A DNA stretch of 64,000 nt from an uncultured Bacteroidaceae bacterium (GCA_905236985.1 CAJORF010000123.1:87452-151451); one strand, 5' to 3'. Numbered from the stretch's first letter, positions 8,401 through 18,700 are shown. Notes: generated by a model not told the origin, from the sequence alone. Translations and numbers: made by a program.

Positions 8401-9491
8401 ATTGTAGCGAACACTGCATAATAAGTAACATCGCTGGTTCCCATTGTTGCAGAGGTCACGAATGTGGGAGCCTCGTCTGTTACACCGCTGATAGCGTCTG
8501 CTACCCAACCTACGAAGGTCTTACCATCTGTATCGGCAGGATCTGCGGGGAATGTAATGTCTGCACCCTCTTCAAATTCTTCTGTTGAAGTAGTTCCGTT
8601 GACAGAGAATGTAGCGTTGTGTGTGGGAATAGGTGTGCTGTCGGTGACTGTCACGGTGAAGGTTACAGAGCCAGCCTTGTAGGTGTCGTCGGCAGCCTGG
8701 TTGACGGTAACGGTTTGCGGACCGTTGGTCACAGCAAATGGAGTGACGGATATCGTCTTCGCATCATTGTCAACATAGCAACTCACATCATATTGGCCAG
8801 CCTCCACCGATACTTCACCCGTGCTCGAGGTCGTGTAGTGGATGGTCTGAGCTGTAGCGTTGTTATAGAGGTCAAACTCAAGCTCAATAGGAGCTCCAGT
8901 CAATGCGAGATCACAGGCAGTGAGAGAACTCCCGCCAGAATTATCATAAAGGTATTCAACTTTTGAAATAGTTACGAATCCATTTGCGCTTCCCGATGCA
9001 CAGTCGAATTCAATCTGGTAATATAAGTTTTCTGTAGGGGAAGGCAGCGTTACTGATTGGAGTCCTGTTTCTTTTGAAAAAGAACCAATTTCTGTCCAAG
9101 AAGAATTATTACTGCTTGTAAATAATTTGATGCTATTTACTTTATCAGCAGTAATTGCATCAATAGTTATGGCAACACTGGATATAGCTTTATCAATGGA
9201 TTCTTTAGTCGTGATAATACCAGTGGATGCATAATTCTTTCGACCACATTTGATTTGACCATTCCAACCATTATTGTTGTTGTTAAATGCCATAACTGTT
9301 ACGGCGAAACCATTATTTGTGGCTTCAAATGATCCAGTGTAGCTGAAATTCTTAGGATTGTAACCAGTTCCAAAGAGAGCTGTTTTGTAAACAACCTCTT
9401 CTGCCCACGCCCCGGCACTTCCGAGCAGCGTGATCATAGCTAGCAGTAGCAATCTGCGTAGCTTTGTTAATTCAAGTAGTTTTTGTTTCAT
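5424..9491 (-). CDS. large exported multidomain surface protein with C-terminal sorting-type motif
   Basis: A 1355-residue exported protein. The signal peptide covers residues 1-30 (ending GSAGAWA). It is built from beta domains: an N-terminal jelly-roll-like region (about 31-185), an InlB-type repeat (about 290-362, with FVGWVADA), several Ig-like stretches (about 530-720), an OB-fold-like region (about 723-905, with NAQVLYCTSNRLFIRDASG), a BACON-like domain (about 910-1010) and further beta-rich sequence. It ends in YDLAGRRVARPIRGIYIVNG followed by a basic tail; this form of C-terminus recurs on secreted Bacteroidetes proteins and resembles type IX secretion sorting signals. No catalytic motif was found. 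A role in adhesion or glycan binding at the surface is inference. Confidence 0.8.
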   Translation of the reverse strand: MKQKLLELTKLRRLLLLAMITLLGSAGAWAEEVVYKTALFGTGYNPKNFSYTGSFEATNNGFAVTVMAFNNNNNGWNGQIKCGRKNYASTGIITTKESIDKAISSVAITIDAITADKVNSIKLFTSSNNSSWTEIGSFSKETGLQSVTLPSPTENLYYQIEFDCASGSANGFVTISKVEYLYDNSGGSSLTACDLALTGAPIELEFDLYNNATAQTIHYTTSSTGEVSVEAGQYDVSCYVDNDAKTISVTPFAVTNGPQTVTVNQAADDTYKAGSVTFTVTVTDSTPIPTHNATFSVNGTTSTEEFEEGADITFPADPADTDGKTFVGWVADAISGVTDEAPTFVTSATMGTSDVTYYAVFATIEGDSESKSIEITSSTEGVPTSYGTAKTFSECTFGGVKFQVMQMYNNNKLQWRAAGNNNGTGTMYNSESLNKIESIVLTYNEGDSNHNFSLKIGDSANPTGGTSITPSTNGMVCTFDCSSYDYDFFVLTNGSGAGYLDKLVINYSIGSSTISGYCTNVVADTRQDSELAFSDSEANASIGTAFTAPTLNTAEGFNGTVEYSSSDETVAQVMDIETGELRIVGGGTTVITATFAGNDDFKAGSASYTLTVTDNRIATTMAFAQPTVTIDVNDIASFTGQLPTVKNIDGADVEYEISDMLSDVYFETDPEFDSQNIISDMDNNSGEFNLSGNLGTVTIIAHYRGSDTYKPCEASYTITVESVLENIAAFKAIDNDATATFRLTNAQVLYCTSNRLFIRDASGALLIYNSGLSYQANQILNGKLTAQKTTYRGQVETTGTIDGSNIVATDGGTAADPVAVTVEEATSNYATHDADLVQFSAANISSGLLTDGTVGSVTVYQNNFGTSFEFDANKEYDVVGILGIYNSTVQVYPISVTEVAAPVVPNITLSSTAIEAPTAGADGTLPVTYNNITNVAAEVYFCDADGNSATYDWIDAEINDNNNVEYVIDANTGEARTAYFKVYALDDDENDIYSELVTVSQAAYVAPVEKATYALYTGALVEGDYLIVYNGYAMNTTVENNRLQYAEVTPQNDEISTDNASIVWHIAPSGDNWTIYNADADAYAAGTGVKNKAQMLADGTDEMALWTVSGTETYDFVNVANAATNVNAYLRNNGTYGFACYAEGTGGALSLYKKVDYSRTIAAIGNWGTICLPNAASISGAQLYTINGVDNKENPTTFYLDEVTGMTEAGKAYIFKATATTIYASYSGDAVTEAVAAADNSGLAGNITNVAFAITDAQGAPTTTGENPYVIKDGQVCKAGTNVKCGAYKGYIDLNEVPTANTGSVKLFIDGFDGIEGIENGIVGKDSVVYDLAGRRVARPIRGIYIVNGKKVLVK

Positions 9492-9588
9492 TTCTTTTTT
9501 GGTTTTTAATAAGTTTATAAAAAGATGAGTGAGTGCTGTTGTAAGGTTCGGTGCGCAAAAACGCGGACTTGCTAACCCAAATCAGGTG

Positions 9589-9620
9589 CAAAATTAGGCA
9601 TTTTAGTCTTTTGAAGCAAA
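9589..9620 (-). promoter_or_regulatory. promoter of the large exported protein gene
   Basis: Minus strand: -33 TTTG (9617-9620), 20 nt spacer, -7 TAATTTTG (9589-9596). This fits the Bacteroidetes consensus exactly and leaves a leader of about 90 nt before the start at 9491. Confidence 0.7.
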
Positions 9621-9929
9621 TAATTATCCTCTTTTTTTTAATTTTTGTGATAATTTTGTTATCTTTCATCGCTTTTGTGTTACGTGGTACAATATTCTAG
9701 GCCCTTAGCATACATTCTAGTCTCTATGCATACTTTTGGCTTGTTCATTTTTCCCGTTGTTCCCATAATTCCCATTGTTCTGATTGTTGTCTTCCCTTGG
9801 TGCTACGATGTCTCATTGCTATCCAATCAAAGCATCAATTTTGGGGTTCTTGTTTGATAATAGTCAAGTAATTGTTAGTAAAGGATGGTAAAATACACAT
9901 AAAAGATGGAAATTTATAACAAAAAGTAC

Positions 9930-9937
9930 TAACTTTG
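9930..9937 (+). promoter_or_regulatory. -7 box of guaA promoter
   Basis: TAACTTTG fits TAnnTTTG and ends 33 nt before the guaA ATG. A matching -33 element is not evident. Confidence 0.5.
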
Positions 9938-9970
9938 TACAGAATTTTAAGCAAAGAGTTACTGATTACA

Positions 9971-11536
9971 ATGCAACAGAAAATAATTATTCTGGATTTC
10001 GGTTCGCAGACCACACAGCTCATAGGCCGTCGTGTCAGGGAAATGGATACGTTCTGCGAGATTCTGCCTTACAACAAATTTCCTCAGCATGATGAAGGTG
10101 TCATTGGCGTGATACTGAGCGGCTCGCCCCTGTCGGTTTATGACGAGGATGCTTTCCGTGTGGATTTCAGCCAGTTTGTGGGCAAGTATCCCGTGTTAGG
10201 CATCTGCTATGGTGCTCAGCTGATGGCTTACGAGGGTGGTGGAAAGGTAGAGCCAGCTGGCAGCCGTGAGTACGGACGGGCTCATCTGAAGCAGTTCGAT
10301 TCCACCGACCGTCTATTCAAGGGGCTTGAGAAGGACTCTCAGGTGTGGATGAGCCACGGTGACACCATTACTGCTTTGCCTGCTGGCTGCCACTGCATCG
10401 CCTCCACAGAGGATGTGCGATATGCAGCTTACGCCAATCCCGAGAAACGCATCTGGGCAGTGCAATACCATCCCGAGGTGCATCACTCGTTGCAGGGATT
10501 TCAGCTCTTGAAGAATTTCGTGGTAGATATTTGTGGCAGCCGTCAGGAATGGAGCGCGGCATCATTCGTAGAGACTACCGTCAGGGAGCTGAAGGATCAG
10601 CTGGGCAACGACCGCGTCATCCTGGGTTTGAGTGGCGGTGTGGATTCCAGCGTTTGTGCTACCTTGCTGCATCGCGCTATTGGGAGCAACCTCACCTGTA
10701 TCTTTGTGGATCACGGTATGTTGCGCAAGGATGAGTTCAGCAAGGTCATGGAGGCATACACGGGCTTGGGATTGAATGTCGTTGGTGTGGATGCCAGCGA
10801 GAAGTTCTTCAGCGACCTGCAGGGCGTGGAGGATCCAGAACAGAAGCGCAAGATCATCGGCAGGGACTTCATCGAAGTGTTTGATGCTGAGGCCAAGAAG
10901 ATTGTCACCAGCCAATCGTCGAATAGTCCATGTCGCTGGCTGGCCCAGGGAACCATCTACCCCGACCGCATCGAGAGCCTGAACATCACGGGTAAGGTCA
11001 TCAAGAGCCACCACAATGTGGGTGGTCTGCCCGAGGAGATGCACCTGCAGCTGTGCGAGCCGCTGAAATGGCTGTTCAAGGATGAGGTGCGCAGAGTGGG
11101 GCGTCAATTGGGTATGCCGGAGCGACTCATCAAGCGTCATCCGTTCCCAGGCCCTGGCTTGTCGGTGAGAATCCTGGGTGAAATCACTCGTGAGAAGGTG
11201 CGTGTGCTGCAAGAGGCTGATGACATCTACATCGAGGCGATGCACCATTACATCTGCGAGGATGGAGAGCCCTTATATGACAAGGTGTGGCAGGCTGGCG
11301 TCATCCTGCTCAGCAAGGTGAAAAGTGTGGGGGTGATGGGCGATGAGCGTACATACGAGCATCCTGTGGCTTTGCGTGCGGTCACCAGCATGGATGCCAT
11401 GACGGCAGACTGGGCTCATCTGCCCTATGACTTCCTGGCGAAGGTGTCGAACGACATCATCAATAAGGTGAAGGGCGTGAACCGTGTCTGCTACGACATT
11501 TCTTCCAAACCGCCAGCCACGATTGAGTGGGAGTAG
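9971..11536 (+). CDS. guaA: GMP synthase (glutamine-hydrolysing)
   Basis: Converts XMP to GMP using ATP and glutamine, the last step of guanine nucleotide synthesis. The 521-residue protein has the class I glutamine amidotransferase domain first (about 1-190; nucleophile Cys79 in GICYGAQ, His167 and Glu169 in YHPEV), then the ATP pyrophosphatase domain with P-loop SGGVDSS (221-227), and the C-terminal dimerisation domain ending KPPATIEWE. The ATG at 9971 is chosen over an upstream TTG at 9935 because it begins the family N-terminus ([13 protein letters not shown]) and because the TTG overlaps the -7 box. A short Ser/Asn-rich insertion ([12 protein letters not shown]) precedes LAQGTIYPD. pheA starts 41 nt downstream. 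Confidence 0.97.
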   Translation: MQQKIIILDFGSQTTQLIGRRVREMDTFCEILPYNKFPQHDEGVIGVILSGSPLSVYDEDAFRVDFSQFVGKYPVLGICYGAQLMAYEGGGKVEPAGSREYGRAHLKQFDSTDRLFKGLEKDSQVWMSHGDTITALPAGCHCIASTEDVRYAAYANPEKRIWAVQYHPEVHHSLQGFQLLKNFVVDICGSRQEWSAASFVETTVRELKDQLGNDRVILGLSGGVDSSVCATLLHRAIGSNLTCIFVDHGMLRKDEFSKVMEAYTGLGLNVVGVDASEKFFSDLQGVEDPEQKRKIIGRDFIEVFDAEAKKIVTSQSSNSPCRWLAQGTIYPDRIESLNITGKVIKSHHNVGGLPEEMHLQLCEPLKWLFKDEVRRVGRQLGMPERLIKRHPFPGPGLSVRILGEITREKVRVLQEADDIYIEAMHHYICEDGEPLYDKVWQAGVILLSKVKSVGVMGDERTYEHPVALRAVTSMDAMTADWAHLPYDFLAKVSNDIINKVKGVNRVCYDISSKPPATIEWE

Positions 11537-11577
11537 GCATCCTTATTTCTGTCATCCATATCACATTCAACTGCATC

Positions 11578-12420
11578 ATGAAAAGAATAGCCATTCAGGG
11601 TCATATCGGTTCGTTCCACGACATTGCCTCCCATCTTTACTTCGAGGGTGAGCAGATACAGCTCATCTGCTGCGCAACGTTCGAGGAGGTGTTTGCCGCG
11701 ATGGGTCAAGACCCGACGGTCATCGGTTTATTGGCCATAGAGAACACGATAGCAGGCTCGCTGCTACATAACTACGAGTTGCTGCGCGACTCGGGCACCA
11801 GCATCGTGGGCGAGCACAAACTGCACATCTCGCATTGCATCTGCTGTCTGCCCGATGACGACTGGGAGACGATTACCGAGGTTCATTCACATCCTGTCGC
11901 CCTCATGCAATGCCGCGAGTTTTTGTCTCAACATGCTTCGCTGAAGGTTGTGGAGGGCGGCGATACGGCAGGCTCTGCGAAGATGATTGCCGAGGAGGGC
12001 AGACGTGGTTGGGCTGCCATCTGCCATGCCGAGGCTGCTCGGCTCTATGGCCTGAAGGTGCTCGAGGATCATATTGAGGACAATAAGCACAACTTCACAC
12101 GCTTCCTCGTCATCTCGAACCCGAACAAGGCCGACCTGCTGCGCCCATTGACGGAGACGAACAAGTCGAGCATCGTCTTCTCGCTGCCCCACGAGCAAGG
12201 CTCTCTGGCTCATGTGCTTGCCATCCTCTCGTTCTACAGGCTCAACCTGACAAAGATTCAGTCGTTGCCCATCATCGGACGCGAATGGGAATACCTCTTC
12301 TACGTTGATCTCATGTACGACGACCTGACGCGCTATCGACAGGCCATAGATGCCATCATTCCCCTCATCAAGGACTTCAAGATCTTAGGGGAATACCAGA
12401 ATGGGCGTCAGACGATGTAG
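11578..12420 (+). CDS. pheA: prephenate dehydratase with ACT domain
   Basis: Converts prephenate to phenylpyruvate in phenylalanine synthesis. The 280-residue protein has the catalytic PDT domain at about 1-180, including AIENTIAGS and the catalytic Thr-Arg-Phe at 174-176 (HNFTRFLVIS), followed by a regulatory ACT domain at about 195-275 that would bind phenylalanine (EQGSLAHVLAI corresponds to the GAL-type motif, GREWEYLFYVD to the later strand). There is no chorismate mutase domain. The ATG at 11578 gives the usual start MKRIAIQGHIGSFH; alternative upstream starts add residues foreign to the family. It probably shares a transcript with guaA. The partner aminotransferase and DAHP synthase genes often linked to it in Bacteroidales are not here. 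Confidence 0.93.
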   Translation: MKRIAIQGHIGSFHDIASHLYFEGEQIQLICCATFEEVFAAMGQDPTVIGLLAIENTIAGSLLHNYELLRDSGTSIVGEHKLHISHCICCLPDDDWETITEVHSHPVALMQCREFLSQHASLKVVEGGDTAGSAKMIAEEGRRGWAAICHAEAARLYGLKVLEDHIEDNKHNFTRFLVISNPNKADLLRPLTETNKSSIVFSLPHEQGSLAHVLAILSFYRLNLTKIQSLPIIGREWEYLFYVDLMYDDLTRYRQAIDAIIPLIKDFKILGEYQNGRQTM

Positions 12421-12433
12421 GTCGTGACCTTCC

Positions 12434-12934
12434 CTAAAACTTCACGCGCTTCACTTCGCCCTGGAAGGTGAAGAAGCGGGCTTCACCGTCGGCGATGTAG
12501 GGGGTGACGAAGTTGCCGTCGTTGGCGGAGTACATGCGGCCTAACGCCTTGTTGCGGTCGAGGATGGTCTGACGTATCTCGGCATTGTCCTCATCTACGA
12601 GGCGTCCGCTGATGCGTATCCATTGGGAGTAGTCGGGCTTCAAGGCACAGATCTCAAAGCGCCCCTGGTTGGCTTCCAACTGTTTATATACATCTTTCTT
12701 GCGTCCTGTGGTCAGATAGAGCTTGCCATTGACGATCTCTGCAACGCCGAAGGGGCGTACACGGGGCTGATTGCCCTCAGACGTTGCGATGAAAAACACA
12801 CGACACTCCTTCAGGAATGTAGCTACCTCGTTCAAATTCTGTTCCATATTCTTTTCGCTGGTTTCATTTTTTACTTGTGCCATTGAGATGGCTGCCATCA
12901 GCAAGGCGAATGACAATGCAAATAGTTTCTTCAT
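12434..12934 (-). CDS. exported pyridoxamine-phosphate-oxidase-fold protein
   Basis: A 166-residue protein whose first 20 residues form a signal peptide (MKKLFALSFALLMAAISMAQ). The rest reads as a split-barrel flavin-binding fold of the PNPOx-like superfamily: FFIATSEGNQPRVRPFG, then KLYLTTGRKKDVYKQL and a middle segment FEICALKPDYSQWIRISGR. Family members bind FMN, F420 or haem and are normally cytosolic; an exported copy is unusual. It lies 36 nt after the MscS gene on the same strand and is convergent with pheA (13 nt between stops). Cofactor and substrate cannot be told from the sequence. Confidence 0.75.
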   Translation of the reverse strand: MKKLFALSFALLMAAISMAQVKNETSEKNMEQNLNEVATFLKECRVFFIATSEGNQPRVRPFGVAEIVNGKLYLTTGRKKDVYKQLEANQGRFEICALKPDYSQWIRISGRLVDEDNAEIRQTILDRNKALGRMYSANDGNFVTPYIADGEARFFTFQGEVKRVKF

Positions 12935-12970
12935 ACTTGTTTATGTTTTATTTGTAAATAAGAATCAGTG

Positions 12971-15742
12971 CTATTTAACCAGGTGGACGTCACACTGCGG
13001 GAATGGGATGGAGATGCCGGCAGCCTGGAGGGACTCGTAGATGACTTCCTTGGCGCGATCGACGTAACCGATGCGCTCGGCCACGAGGACGTACTGCTTG
13101 ACACCGACCTCGACGGCGCTGTCGCTCATATTGGACACGATCACATAGATGCCATACTTGGGATCGACAATCTCGCGTCCGTAGTGGTCCTTGGTGCGCA
13201 TCTTCTGCATGCCATCGACGAGCACTTGACGAACACGTGTGAGGTCGGTTCCGTAGGCTACTCCGACGACGATGGTGGTGAGCTCGTAGGCGTTGTTGCG
13301 GGTGAGGTTGTTGAAGTTCTTGCCGAAGAGGGAGGCGTTGAGGAATGACATCTCGGTGCCGTCGATGGTTTCGACCTGTACGCACTGGTAGTTGACGGCA
13401 GTGACCTTGCCTCGCACGCCCTCACACTCGATCCAGTCGCCGACGCGTAGGCGTCCGCCCATGATCTGAATGCCGTAGATGAAGTTGTTGATGATGTCCT
13501 TGAGGGCGAGACCGATACCAGCCGACAGACCACCGGCGACCAGACCTAACGAACCTGTGGGCACGCGCCATACGGCGACGACCACCAAAGCGTAGGACAT
13601 CCACACGACAACGGAGATGATGCTGTTGGCGAGCGAGAGGTTGATCTCGTTGGCGCGGATGTTGGTGCGCTTGTGCTTCTGCATGAAGATGGTGTAGCGT
13701 GCGTAGCGCCAGATGGTGTGGATGGCACGGCTGACGTAGCGGAGCACGAACAGCAGGATGAGGAGGTTGACGATGCTCTTGGCGGAGATGGTGAACGCCT
13801 GGCTGCCGTCTTTCTCGATGTACTGCACGAAGGGGTTACGGTAGGCATCAACGAAGATGTCGGTGAAGTCGAAGACGTTGAGGGACAGACGTATGCAGGC
13901 TGGTAGTGAGAGCAGGACGAGGATGGGGATGACTACTTCCTTGATGAGGTTGTAGAACCAGGTGGCGCCGAAGAGAAGTGCCTCGCGGTCTTCGCCGGTG
14001 ACGTAGGTGATGCGTTCGCGCATGGCCTTCACGCGTTTGTCCATCCAACGCTCGCGGTAGCGGTTCAAGAGGTCGGAGATGCAGACAATGGTGAGCAGCG
14101 CGGCCAGCTGGAAATACCACCAGACGAGGACGAGCAGCGAGGCGAAAGTGTAGCCGAAGAAGGCGATGGCGAAGGTGATGAGGTAGATGGCCAGCGATAT
14201 CCAGCCCAGGGTGCTGTCGATGGGGGTGGCCTTGCGGCTGTTCTTGATGCAGAAGAAGAGCTGTCGCAACACGACCATGAAGAGAATCGGCGGGAAGAGG
14301 ATGATCATCAGGCGGTCGGGGATGAAGGTGACGCGGCAGAAGATGATGAAGAAGGCGATGATGATGGTGGGGGTGTAGAGCTGTATGCCATGCCATATCT
14401 GCTCGGGCTTGACGCGCAGGAGCACGGAGGCTGAGATGGCGATGAGCAGCCAGAGGAAGGTGTTGATGTGTGTTACGCCCAGCTGGATGTATTCACCGCC
14501 GCCCCATGAGTAGGCAAGTGTCATGAAGTAGATGATGTTGCCCACGAGGATGGCCAGGAGCGGGATCTTCTTCATGGTGACGAAGTGCTTGGGCTTGACG
14601 AAGCGATGAATCAGCCAGAGGACGAGGAAGCTGAGCATCCAGACGATGGCCAAGAAGAAGAGCTGTACGATGCAGATGGCGACCAAGAAGATGTTGATGC
14701 CCTTTCTGGATATGCCTCTAAAGATGACTTCTTCAGTGTCTTCAGCCTGCTGGACTGCAGCGGAATCCACGGGATCGATGTCTGCCATTTCTACGACGAC
14801 CGTGTCATCTCGGATAAAATCGGATACTCCGTATTGATTTCTGATGTCGGCCTTGGCTTTATCCCAGTAGTAGCTGGGGTGGCTGAGGATCTCCAGGAAT
14901 GATGTCTGCCCCTCGGAGAAGACGCTATGCTGTAGCTCGCGGTAACGCTCCTTGGCGTAAGCGTTGGCCTCTTCCATTCGCAAGAAAGCTTCCTGATAAT
15001 GTGTGCTGTCAGCAATGATGGTGGCGCGGTTGTCGGCGTGAATCTTCAGGAGTTCGGATGCGTAGAAGATACAGGAGTCGCGGAAAGCCATGCCTACCTC
15101 GTCGAGGATGAAGGGTGCAGAGATGGAGTCCAGGGCTTGCGTCTGGAGAATCTCGGTGAGCAACTCATCGACATGAAGGCTGTCGTTGTTCTCATGGGGG
15201 TTGCTGGCCTTGCCTGCGAGACGCATGACTTCGCTCTCGAGCAACGAGGCAGAACTTTCGATGTGCTGGTCCAGCGAGTCGTTGTGGTAGAGGAGACTGT
15301 CTGGCACTATATCCACCTCAATGTCCTTCATCGCGGGCGGCAGCCGTCGCAGCGCCTCGATGAGGCGTGCATAGCGGTCGATCTCCATGGTGAGGTCGTT
15401 CACGATGCGGTCGTAGGGCCGTCGGTCGTTGTTGAACGCCTTGTAGTCGGTAGTGATTTTCTTCAAGGCGTATGCCAGGTCGAAGGTCATGTTCTGCTCC
15501 TGTGTGTAGAGCAGGATGGAGAGCTCGTTGGACTTGGTGATGACATTGATCAGCTTCTGGTGCTGGCGTTGGTAGTCCTCTTCGAAGTGCTGCTGTATCA
15601 CATCGCGTTGTTCGAAAGCCGAACGCAGCTCCTCGCGCAAGTCCTTCAGTGTCGTCGTCAGTGGTCGTCCGTTCACGATAGGCCAGAGGGGGAGTGAGAA
15701 CACTACGATCGCAAAGGCCAGGGTCAGTAGTTTCTTATTCAT
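12971..15742 (-). CDS. large MscS-family mechanosensitive channel
   Basis: A 923-residue inner-membrane protein. The N-terminus has a signal peptide or first membrane segment (about 1-25), then a long charged, helical periplasmic region (about 30-330), multiple transmembrane helices (about 350-720) and a C-terminal MscS pore and cytoplasmic domain. The pore helix is Gly/Ala-rich (GGLSAGIGLALKDIINNF), followed by the beta domain motif GDWIECEGVRGKV and FLNASLFGKNFNNLTR. Large MscS relatives with periplasmic domains open on membrane tension and release osmolytes. The ATG at 15742 is preferred over one at 15865, which would overlap the upstream gene by over 100 nt and add a Pro/Ser-rich extension. 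It starts 16 nt after the stop of the two-component regulator gene, so cotranscription is likely. Confidence 0.9.
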   Translation of the reverse strand: MNKKLLTLAFAIVVFSLPLWPIVNGRPLTTTLKDLREELRSAFEQRDVIQQHFEEDYQRQHQKLINVITKSNELSILLYTQEQNMTFDLAYALKKITTDYKAFNNDRRPYDRIVNDLTMEIDRYARLIEALRRLPPAMKDIEVDIVPDSLLYHNDSLDQHIESSASLLESEVMRLAGKASNPHENNDSLHVDELLTEILQTQALDSISAPFILDEVGMAFRDSCIFYASELLKIHADNRATIIADSTHYQEAFLRMEEANAYAKERYRELQHSVFSEGQTSFLEILSHPSYYWDKAKADIRNQYGVSDFIRDDTVVVEMADIDPVDSAAVQQAEDTEEVIFRGISRKGINIFLVAICIVQLFFLAIVWMLSFLVLWLIHRFVKPKHFVTMKKIPLLAILVGNIIYFMTLAYSWGGGEYIQLGVTHINTFLWLLIAISASVLLRVKPEQIWHGIQLYTPTIIIAFFIIFCRVTFIPDRLMIILFPPILFMVVLRQLFFCIKNSRKATPIDSTLGWISLAIYLITFAIAFFGYTFASLLVLVWWYFQLAALLTIVCISDLLNRYRERWMDKRVKAMRERITYVTGEDREALLFGATWFYNLIKEVVIPILVLLSLPACIRLSLNVFDFTDIFVDAYRNPFVQYIEKDGSQAFTISAKSIVNLLILLFVLRYVSRAIHTIWRYARYTIFMQKHKRTNIRANEINLSLANSIISVVVWMSYALVVVAVWRVPTGSLGLVAGGLSAGIGLALKDIINNFIYGIQIMGGRLRVGDWIECEGVRGKVTAVNYQCVQVETIDGTEMSFLNASLFGKNFNNLTRNNAYELTTIVVGVAYGTDLTRVRQVLVDGMQKMRTKDHYGREIVDPKYGIYVIVSNMSDSAVEVGVKQYVLVAERIGYVDRAKEVIYESLQAAGISIPFPQCDVHLVK

Positions 15743-15758
15743 GACAGTGAGGGGTTTT

Positions 15759-18700
15759 TCAGTCTTCTTTATGTTGATGCTCGCGCATATAGTCGCGCGG
15801 CGCAAGGCCGTAGAAACGCTTGAAGATGGTGGAGAAGGAGGCGGAGTTGTTGAAACCGCAGGCATACATGACCTCGGTGACGTTCATGCCTTGGTTGGCG
15901 AGGAGGCTGGCAGCCTGTTTGAGCCGTATGTTGCGTATGAAGTCGTGGGGTGTCTGTCCTGTGAGTTCCTTCATCTTGCGGTGGAGGTGTACGCGGCTGA
16001 TGCCGACGTCTGATGCGATCTTCTCGACGCTGAGGTCTGCGTTGCTGAGGTTCTTGTTGATGACATCCATGATGCGCTCGAGGAGTTTCTCGTCGGGCGA
16101 CTTCATCTGCACGTCATCAACGCGCTCCTCGAGCAGGTCGTTGCGACCGTACTTGAGCCGGAGCAGGTCGTTGCGGTGGAGTAGGTTGATGATGGTGCGT
16201 CGGAGGATATCCATATTGAAGGGCTTGATGATGTAGGCATCGGCTCCTGTCTCGAGTCCTTCGAGCTGATCCTCGTCGCTGTTCTTGGCGGTGAGGAGGA
16301 TGACGGGGATATGGCTGGTGAGCGGATTGGCTTTGATCTTGGTGCAGAGCGTGTTGCCGTCCATCTCAGGCATCATGACATCGGAGAGAACGAGATCGGG
16401 CAAGGCGGTGATGACCTGCTTGAGGCCTAACAAGCCGTTGGGGAAGGCCGTGATGTCGTAGTCGCCGCTCAGTTCGGTGACGAGGGCGTCGCGTATCTCA
16501 TCATCGTCCTCGATGATCACGAGTGTCTGGCGATGTCCGGCGCGGGGGAGGGGAGAGGGTTCAGTGGTGTCGGGGGTATCATCGTCGAGGATGATGCCAG
16601 CACGGGCATCGTCGGACACGGTGACTTGGTCGGGGGAGGGGGAGGTGATCATCTCCTCGGCGGTGAGGTGCGCATTGCCGAGGGGGATAGTGACGGTGAA
16701 TTCGCAGCCGTGGCCGTCGTCGTTGTTGTGGACTGCGATGGTGCCGTGGTGGAGTTCCACAAGTGCTCGTGTGAGATCGAGGCCAATGCCCGTTCCAACG
16801 TGACGGTCGTTGACGGAGCCGGGCTGTTGGTAGAAGCGTTCGAAGATGTGCGCCATCACCTCATCAGGTATCGCAGTGCCATTGTCATAGACGGCGATGG
16901 AGGCCGTGGTGTCGCTGTGGGTGACACGGATGCGCACTTTGCCGCCCGATGGCGTAAACTTGAAGGCATTGGAGAGGATGTTGACCACGACCTTGTCGAA
17001 GTTGCTGCGGTCGATCCACACGGGTAGTTCCTCGGTGTCGTGTTCGTAGCTGAAAAGCAAGTTCTTTGTCTTGGCTTGCAGGGTAAACAGCCCGTAGATA
17101 TCGTTGACGAAGGCAATGAGGTCTGTCTCGCACATCCGCATCTGCATCTGTCCCTTGTCAATCTTGCGCAAGTCCATCATCTGGTTGATGAGTCCGAGAA
17201 TGCGCTGTGCGTTGCGGCGCATCGTCTCGTAGATGCCGCGTCGGTGCGGGTCATCGTCCTGCTTGATGAGCGAGAGCAGGGGGGTGAGGATGAGCGTCAT
17301 GGGTGTGCGTATCTCATGGCTGATGTTCATGAAGAAGCGCAGCTTGGCATCGGCCATCTGCTCGGCGTGGATGTGTTCCTGGAGGCGCAGACGATCCTGC
17401 TCCTTGCGGCGGCGGTAAAGATGGAGGATCCATACAGCGAGCACGGCCAGCAGGAGGTAGGCAATCCACGCCCACAGGGAGGCGTACCAGGACGTGTGGA
17501 TCTTGACGGTGAACTCGCGGATGTCAGTCTCCTGCTGATTGTTGATGGCTTTCACCTGGAAGTGGTATGTACCTGGTGCCATAGCGTTGAAGGTTACATC
17601 GTTGACCCCTTTCTGGAGACGGATCCACTCGTCGTTATTGATGCGATAGAGATAGGTGATGTGCTCGGGATTGTCGTAGGTGAAGGTGGAGAGATGAATG
17701 GTGAAGGTGTTGTCGCTGCTGCTGAGGTCGAAGCGGCGAGCGTTGATGACCGTGGTGTCGGTGACGGTGTAAATGCCCGACTTGACCCCTGGTGTGACGG
17801 GGGTGTGGCGCAGCAGGAGTTCGGTGAGATAGACGTTGGCTTTCCAGGTGAGGGGCTTCACCTCGGCGGGATTGAACCAGGTGACGCCACCTGTGCCGCC
17901 GAAGAGCAGTGACCCGTGTTCGCTGATACTCACGGCTCCGTCGGAGAACTCGCTGCCCTGCAAGCCGTTATCGACATAATAGTTGGCAATGGTGCTTTTT
18001 GTGGGGTTGAAGCAGCAGAGGCCGTGGTCGGTGCCAATCCAGAGGTTGCCCTGTCGGTCGCCAATGATGGAGGCGATACCGTCGTCGGGCAGGCCGTCGC
18101 GTGTGGTGTATTGACGAGTCTCATGGGTGCGGAGGTCGTAGCAAAAGAGGCCGTCGTTTGTGGCGAGCCACAGACAATCGCGGCTGTCAATATACAACTG
18201 ACGCATGAAGGTGCCACGGTATTGGCAGTTGCTTCCGAGGGTGTTCACCCAACTGTCCGCCGCCATATCGTAGCAGCAGAGTCCTACGGAAGAGGCGACG
18301 AAGAGCCGCTTGCCGTCGGGCGAGAGGCAGAGGTTGGTGAGGTAGTTGTTAGGCAGGCTGTTCACGGTGCTGTCCAGGTCGGCTCTGTCGTGAACGCGGA
18401 AATTGGTCTGTTTGCCGCTGAAGATGTTGTAGCGGATGAGTCCGTTGCCCATCGTCGCTATCCAGACATCACCCTCTTTGTTGGCCTCAAACCCGAAGAT
18501 GTTGGCACTGCTGCTCAATCCCAGCTGCGCGGCGTGCCATTGTCCCGTCGAGGGTTCTATCCAACCGCATCCCTCGCCGTATGACCCCAGCCAAATATTT
18601 CCCTTGGCATCCTCTATCATATCGAGGATGGTGGAGGGACAGTCGGTAAAATGTCTGGTGCGCTTGATGTCCTCCTTGTCCACGAGATAGAGTCCGTCCT

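Larger units (their letters stand above)
9492..9970. other. divergent intergenic region between the adhesin-like gene and guaA
   Basis: This 479-nt AT-rich stretch holds the minus-strand promoter at 9589-9620 and the plus-strand -7 box at 9930-9937. Between them (about 9621-9929) I see no convincing ORF, RNA gene or strong inverted repeat. Confidence 0.6.

Noticed and set aside
9621..9929. Small ORFs in the guaA upstream region (for example 9675-9857)
   Set aside because: They lack a plausible start context and recognisable composition, and the region looks like promoter DNA.
17040..17912. 290-codon plus-strand frame inside the hybrid regulator gene
   Set aside because: Antisense shadow; kinase and propeller motifs on the other strand are clear.
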